Below, one piece after another: positions 7,901-9,591 of a DNA stretch of 9,591 bases (positions within the stretch are counted from its first letter, which is position 1; the number at the start of each line of letters is the position of its first letter). Below the pieces are notes generated by a model. The model had not been told where the DNA came from. It worked only from the letters and a program-made list of their open reading frames with translations, and did not search any database. Made by a program: the position numbers and the translations under genes. This stretch comes from an uncultured Emergencia sp. (lineage in GTDB: Bacteria > Bacillota > Clostridia > Peptostreptococcales > Anaerovoracaceae): contig CABSEO010000043.1 in assembly GCA_902476665.1 (NCBI GenBank), forward strand, positions 1 to 9,591. Direction: 5' to 3'.

Positions 7901-8068
7901 GTGAATACCCGGCTTGCCATTGGCAGTCGGAGGACCCTCAAAGAAAATAAATTTTTCGCATCCTTCTCTTGCTGTCACGCATTTATGCAGCAAATCTTCT
8001 TCTTTCCACTTTTCAACCTGCTCGTTCTGCACGTCAGCCACAGGTTTGTCTGATAATTTTTTGAACAT
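4952..8068 (-). CDS. ileS: Isoleucyl-tRNA synthetase, type 2, with a GIHH variant of the HIGH motif
   Basis: This class I aminoacyl-tRNA synthetase charges tRNA-Ile in the cytoplasm. It has 1038 aa, with an N-terminus like the eukaryotic/type 2 IleRS branch (FFEGPPTANGKPG, GWDTHGLPVEIEVEKQLG). Domains: Rossmann catalytic core with GWDTHGLP at 83-90; CP1 editing domain about 200-400 with the Thr-rich WTTTPWTLASN (222-232) and GTGIVHTAPAFGEDD (317-331), which removes mischarged valine; catalytic motif KMSKS at 597-601; anticodon-binding domain from about 680; C-terminal extension from about 820. Zinc-ligand-like Cys pairs are at C181/C184, C394/C397, C466/C468 and C506/C509. The HIGH position reads G54-I55-H56-H57 (codons at 7898-7909), so residues 1 and 3 of the motif are exchanged. 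The RBS is AGGAAG, 11 nt before ATG. Expression is controlled by the upstream T-box. Family assignment is very secure; the type 2 call is strong. Confidence 0.97.
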   Translation of the reverse strand: MFKKLSDKPVADVQNEQVEKWKEEDLLHKCVTAREGCEKFIFFEGPPTANGKPGIHHVMARTLKDSICRYKTMKGYQVNRKAGWDTHGLPVEIEVEKQLGMSGKQDIEKYGIKEFNEKCKESVFTYTDMWREMTERMGYLVDLDNPYITLNNDYIESGWWILKEFFKAGLIYEGHKILPYCPRCGTGLASHEVAQGYKEVKVNTLVAKFKRKDADNEYFLAWTTTPWTLASNTVLTVGPDIDYIKAKMNEGDEEGNVFYVAKALADKVLGEGKYEILEEMKGTDLEYIEYEQLMPFVKADKKAFFVTCMDYVSVEDGTGIVHTAPAFGEDDYQCGRKYDLPMLQPVDERGCYTATPWEGRFVMEEGLDVDIIKWLAQENKIFSKAKLEHNYPHCWRCGTPLVYYAKPSWYIEMSKLKDQLVANNNTVNWFPEFVGEKRFGNWLAEVKDWAISRTRYWGTPIPIWRCECGHLECIGSRAELVEKAIEDIDTSIELHRPYVDDVHITCPHCGKPMTRIPEVMDCWFDSGAMPFAQWHYPFENKEHFEEKLFPADFICEGIDQTRGWFYSLMAISTFIMGKAPYKNVLVNDLILDKEGKKMSKSRGNTVSPFELFDKYGADATRWYLLSVSPAWTPTKFDEDGLIDVVSKFFGTLKNVYNFFVLYSNQDDIQADQLSVDYESRPELDRWILSKYNQLIKDVTEYMDSYDHMKTVRAITDFVAEDLSNWYIRRARRRFYAEEMTDDKKSVYATTYEVLVGTAKLIAPIAPFLSDEIYTNLTGEETVHVAYFPEPKEELIDKKVEERMDLVRTLVTLGRGTREKERIKVRQPLSEILVDGKYQKVIEDLTPLIMEELNVKKVVFAEELDQYMNFSLKPNFKVAGPVLGKKIKAFGGALAKENAAEFVGKLEADGKVVLNLDGEDFDIEKDFVDVRINAKEGFAVAMENNIFTILDTTVTEELATEGLARELISKVQQMRKQEDFEMMDNIRIYVAADEAVQKAIDTFEDYIRKETLAVSIEAADGLKEFDLNGHKTGIGVERV

Positions 8069-8128
8069 TAGTATCTCTACTTCCTTTCCGTTTTTCCAAT
8101 TGGGGTTTCATTTCTGTCCATTTCTCAG

Positions 8129-8149
8129 TGGATTTCTTTTAGAAATCCA
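8129..8149 (-). other. Extra hairpin in the ileS 5' UTR
   Basis: A perfect 9-bp stem (8129-8137 with 8141-8149; TGGATTTCT and its complement) with a 3-nt loop lies between the T-box terminator and the ileS ribosome binding site. No T tract follows on the - strand, so it is not a terminator. It might stabilise the mRNA or be a processing site; the function is unknown. Confidence 0.5.
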
Positions 8150-8159
8150 GTTAAGTCAT

Positions 8160-8201
8160 AAAAAAAATCCCCAACCGAAACTGTGATATTTCGATTAGGG
8201 A
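8160..8201 (-). terminator. T-box-controlled terminator upstream of ileS
   Basis: On the - strand a 13-bp stem (8189-8201 with 8168-8180, including two G-U pairs in RNA) with an 8-nt loop is followed by eight T residues (complement of 8160-8167). Its 5' flank adjoins the T-box core, so the antiterminator and this hairpin are alternative folds. Uncharged tRNA-Ile should favour readthrough into ileS. Confidence 0.9.
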
Positions 8202-8404
8202 CGATTCAATCTAAACCGCGGTACCACCCTAGTTGCATACCTCTAACAAGGCGCCTCTCATTAAAGTGTCAGACTCCGGAGTGATATTCACAGGCGGCCT
8301 CACCGATCATCTCTCAGCAAACGATAATCTCTCTGTAAGGTTCTTACGCCGCAGCTACTGGTTCCTTCACCGTCTGAATATAATATTTTTCAATACTTGC
8401 GTAC
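8160..8404 (-). promoter_or_regulatory. tRNA-Ile-responsive T-box leader of ileS
   Basis: This is a cis-acting RNA that senses the charging state of tRNA-Ile. The invariant core AGGGTGGTACCGCGG is the complement of 8216-8230; its UGGU can pair with the ACCA end of tRNA-Ile (discriminator A). Stem I is closed by TCAGAC (complement of 8372-8377) and GTCTGA (complement of 8269-8274). It contains an AGUA box (complement of 8356-8359), an AGAGAG motif in the upper part, and an inner GCGGC/GCCGC helix. The specifier codon AUC lies at 8285-8283 in the context GAAUAUCAC, followed by A as is usual, and matches isoleucine. Only about 38 nt separate stem I from the T-box core, so a stem II/IIA-B pseudoknot appears to be absent. 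The leader ends in the terminator at 8160-8201. Confidence 0.95.
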
Positions 8405-8410
8405 CCACTC

Positions 8411-8439
8411 ATTTTAGCACTTTTACAGCTTTCATGCAA
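8411..8439 (-). promoter_or_regulatory. Promoter of the ileS T-box transcript
   Basis: On the - strand, TTGCAT (complement of 8434-8439) and TAAAAT (complement of 8411-8416) are spaced by 17 nt. The predicted transcription start is near 8404, about 27 nt before the 5' strand of T-box stem I. The -35 hexamer is the same as in the padR promoter. Confidence 0.75.
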
Positions 8440-8443
8440 GAGG

Positions 8444-8463
8444 AAAAAAGTGTTTTTTGACAC
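8444..8463 (-). terminator. Possible weak terminator of the permease/carbonic-anhydrase-like operon
   Basis: On the - strand, GTGT and ACAC (complements of 8460-8463 and 8450-8453) form a 4-bp stem with a 6-nt A-rich loop, followed by six T residues (complement of 8444-8449). It is about 120 nt downstream of the preceding - strand gene and just upstream of the ileS promoter. The stem is very short. No stronger terminator is visible in 8464-8582, and that stretch holds no gene. Confidence 0.3.
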
Positions 8464-8582
8464 GAAATAAGAGCTTTCCGCTACACAAACCGTAACCGAA
8501 ACAGAAAGCACATCCCCCTTGGATATCCGCTGCAAAATGTATTAAATCAGCAGTCAGAAATCTCTTTGACCAGCCAGCCACA

Positions 8583-9080
8583 TCATTTTTGGCATATTTT
8601 TCTTCCAGTTTCTACATACTCTGCAGCGCTTGCCCGGATCAATGCTCTGTTTTCTTTACTAAGCTCCCTCACAGGCTTTGCAGGCCTTCCCACTGCCAGC
8701 ATGCCTGACGGAATCACAGTATTTTCAGTAACCAGACTGCCCGCACCGATAAGACAGTCTTTTCCGATTTTTGCACCGTTCATAACGATGGAGCCCATAC
8801 CGATCATCGTGCCGTCTCCGATTTCACAGCCATGAAGAATACAGCCATGCCCTACAGTTACGTCATCACCAATGGTAAGCGCATAGCCCGGATCAGTGTG
8901 AAGACAGCACTGTTCCTGAATGTTGGAGCGATTTCCAATGCGAACAGGCGCATTGTCGCCGCGAATCACTGAATAGTACAAAACTGTGGATTCTTCACCG
9001 ACAGTCACATCTCCTGAAATGATACATTCTTCCACAATATAAGAACGTTTACTTTTTTTTTCACCAAATTCTCTTTTCAT
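8583..9080 (-). CDS. Gamma-carbonic-anhydrase-like hexapeptide-repeat protein
   Basis: This is a 165-aa left-handed beta-helix protein of the YrdA/CamH-like group. Hexapeptide repeats run from about residue 18 to 125 (for example ISGDVTVGEES, VRIGNRSNI, LTIGDDVTVGHG, CEIGDGTMIGMGS, AKIGKDCLIGAGS), and a C-terminal helix follows GRPAKPVREL. Three histidines fit the trimer metal site of gamma carbonic anhydrases: H61 in CCLHTD, and H78 and H83 in VGHGCILHGC. The family's Arg, Asp and Gln are at R40, D42 and Q55. The acidic proton-shuttle loop of archaeal Cam is absent, as in bacterial relatives whose CO2 hydration activity is often unproven. Start choice: ATG at 9080 has AGGAAGG five nt upstream and matches the usual N-terminus (xxEFGxKxP-like). 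An ATG at 9125, overlapping the permease stop as ATGA, would add 15 residues. An acyltransferase role is less likely given the His set. Confidence 0.85.
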   Translation of the reverse strand: MKREFGEKKSKRSYIVEECIISGDVTVGEESTVLYYSVIRGDNAPVRIGNRSNIQEQCCLHTDPGYALTIGDDVTVGHGCILHGCEIGDGTMIGMGSIVMNGAKIGKDCLIGAGSLVTENTVIPSGMLAVGRPAKPVRELSKENRALIRASAAEYVETGRKICQK

Positions 9081-9085
9081 AGTTT

Positions 9086-9092
9086 CCTTCCT
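9086..9092 (-). promoter_or_regulatory. Ribosome binding site supporting the internal start of the carbonic-anhydrase-like gene
   Basis: AGGAAGG on the - strand lies 5 nt before the ATG at 9080. It is the strongest Shine-Dalgarno match near this gene. The alternative start at 9125 has AAAGGA with an 8-nt spacer, so that start could also be used. Confidence 0.6.
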
Positions 9093-9121
9093 GCCGCGTA
9101 TAGCCTTTATATTTTTTTCTT

Positions 9122-9591
9122 TCATTTCCTCAGTCCTTTGGAATTTCCAGACAGAAAATAGAATATAATCCCCAGAATAATCCATACAACAAGACATACT
9201 CTAGATTCTGCAGACAGATAAGACGGCATGCCAGGTATCACAAGCAGAAGCACGAAAATAAAAGAAAGTACACTGCCTACAGCTGACAATACCCGCAGCA
9301 GAGGTTTTTTATCCTCCGGGCTGTTTTTCAAAGTGCGATATGCCGCCATACAAGTATAACCGTACCCAATGGCTGCGCCGATAGAAGACATGTCTACAAT
9401 CCATCCGAGAACTTCCCTGCCAAACCATGGAGCAGTCAGAGAAATAATCATGACAAACAGAATCGCATTCTTGGGAGTTTTCCGTTTCTCATCAATTCGG
9501 GAAAACCAGTCAGGCAGTGCCTTTTCTCTAGCCATAGAAAAAAGAAGACGGCTGGTGGCCATGTAAAATCCAATAATCCCTGAAAGCACCG
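9122..9591 (-). CDS. APC-family amino acid permease, C-terminal part (5' truncated by window)
   Basis: This is a multi-pass membrane transporter of the amino acid-polyamine-organocation superfamily. The frame is open to the window end, so only the last 156 residues or so are visible and the real start lies outside; the first full codon seen is GTG, coding an internal Val. The segment GIIGFYMATSRLLFSMAREKALPDWFSRI, followed by KTPKNAILF, is a hallmark of the TM8/loop region in APC permeases (R-x-x-x-x-M-A-R-E/D, then LP-x-x-F). Hydrophobic segments follow at about residues 44-60, 61-85, 98-122 and 131-148, consistent with the last four helices, and the protein ends in a short basic tail. The substrate cannot be read from this part. 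The stop codon overlaps a possible start of the next gene (ATGA at 9122-9125), so the two genes are probably co-transcribed. Confidence 0.9.
   Translation of the reverse strand, partial: VLSGIIGFYMATSRLLFSMAREKALPDWFSRIDEKRKTPKNAILFVMIISLTAPWFGREVLGWIVDMSSIGAAIGYGYTCMAAYRTLKNSPEDKKPLLRVLSAVGSVLSFIFVLLLVIPGMPSYLSAESRVCLVVWIILGIIFYFLSGNSKGLRK

Noticed and set aside
9081..9197. Longer forms of the carbonic-anhydrase-like protein starting at 9197 or 9125
   Set aside because: The 9197 form runs deep into the permease gene in another frame. The 9125 form is possible, but its extra 15 residues are largely encoded by the Shine-Dalgarno region of the 9080 start and do not resemble the family.

Overview
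The window looks like chromosomal core DNA from a low-to-moderate GC Gram-positive anaerobe, most likely a member of the Clostridia (Lachnospiraceae-like). The reasons are AGGAG-type ribosome binding sites, a T-box leader on an aminoacyl-tRNA synthetase gene, PadR and Trk family proteins of Firmicutes type, and long hairpin terminators with a GGGCTGT...ACAGCCC design. The taxonomic call is inference. I see no phage, IS element, CRISPR array, tRNA or rRNA.

Region 1 (1-4244, + strand) is a potassium-uptake cluster: the 3' part of trkA (cytosolic gating subunit), a TrkH-type channel subunit 9 nt downstream, a second and divergent TrkH paralogue of exactly the same length (488 aa) after a 136-nt gap that can form hairpins, and a 150-aa stand-alone two-CBS-domain protein. 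Together they suggest K+ import with nucleotide-responsive control.

Region 2 (4245-4951) holds a padR-type regulator with its own promoter and a very long terminator hairpin. A short intergenic stretch follows, where the + strand genes converge on the terminator of the ileS gene.

Region 3 (4952-8440, - strand) is ileS, encoding a 1038-aa isoleucyl-tRNA synthetase of the 'type 2' (eukaryote-like) branch. It is preceded by a complete tRNA-Ile-responsive T-box leader: promoter, stem I with an AUC specifier, a T-box core with UGGU, and an intrinsic terminator. The most notable point in the window is that the class I HIGH signature reads G-I-H-H. This swapped motif has been linked to very high mupirocin resistance in some type 2 enzymes.

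Region 4 (8461-9591, - strand) contains the C-terminal part of an APC-family amino acid permease (cut by the window end) followed by a gamma-carbonic-anhydrase-like hexapeptide-repeat protein, apparently in one operon. I did not find a clear multi-gene system of unknown type. The interesting leads are the altered IleRS motif, the tandem TrkH paralogues and several unexplained hairpins.
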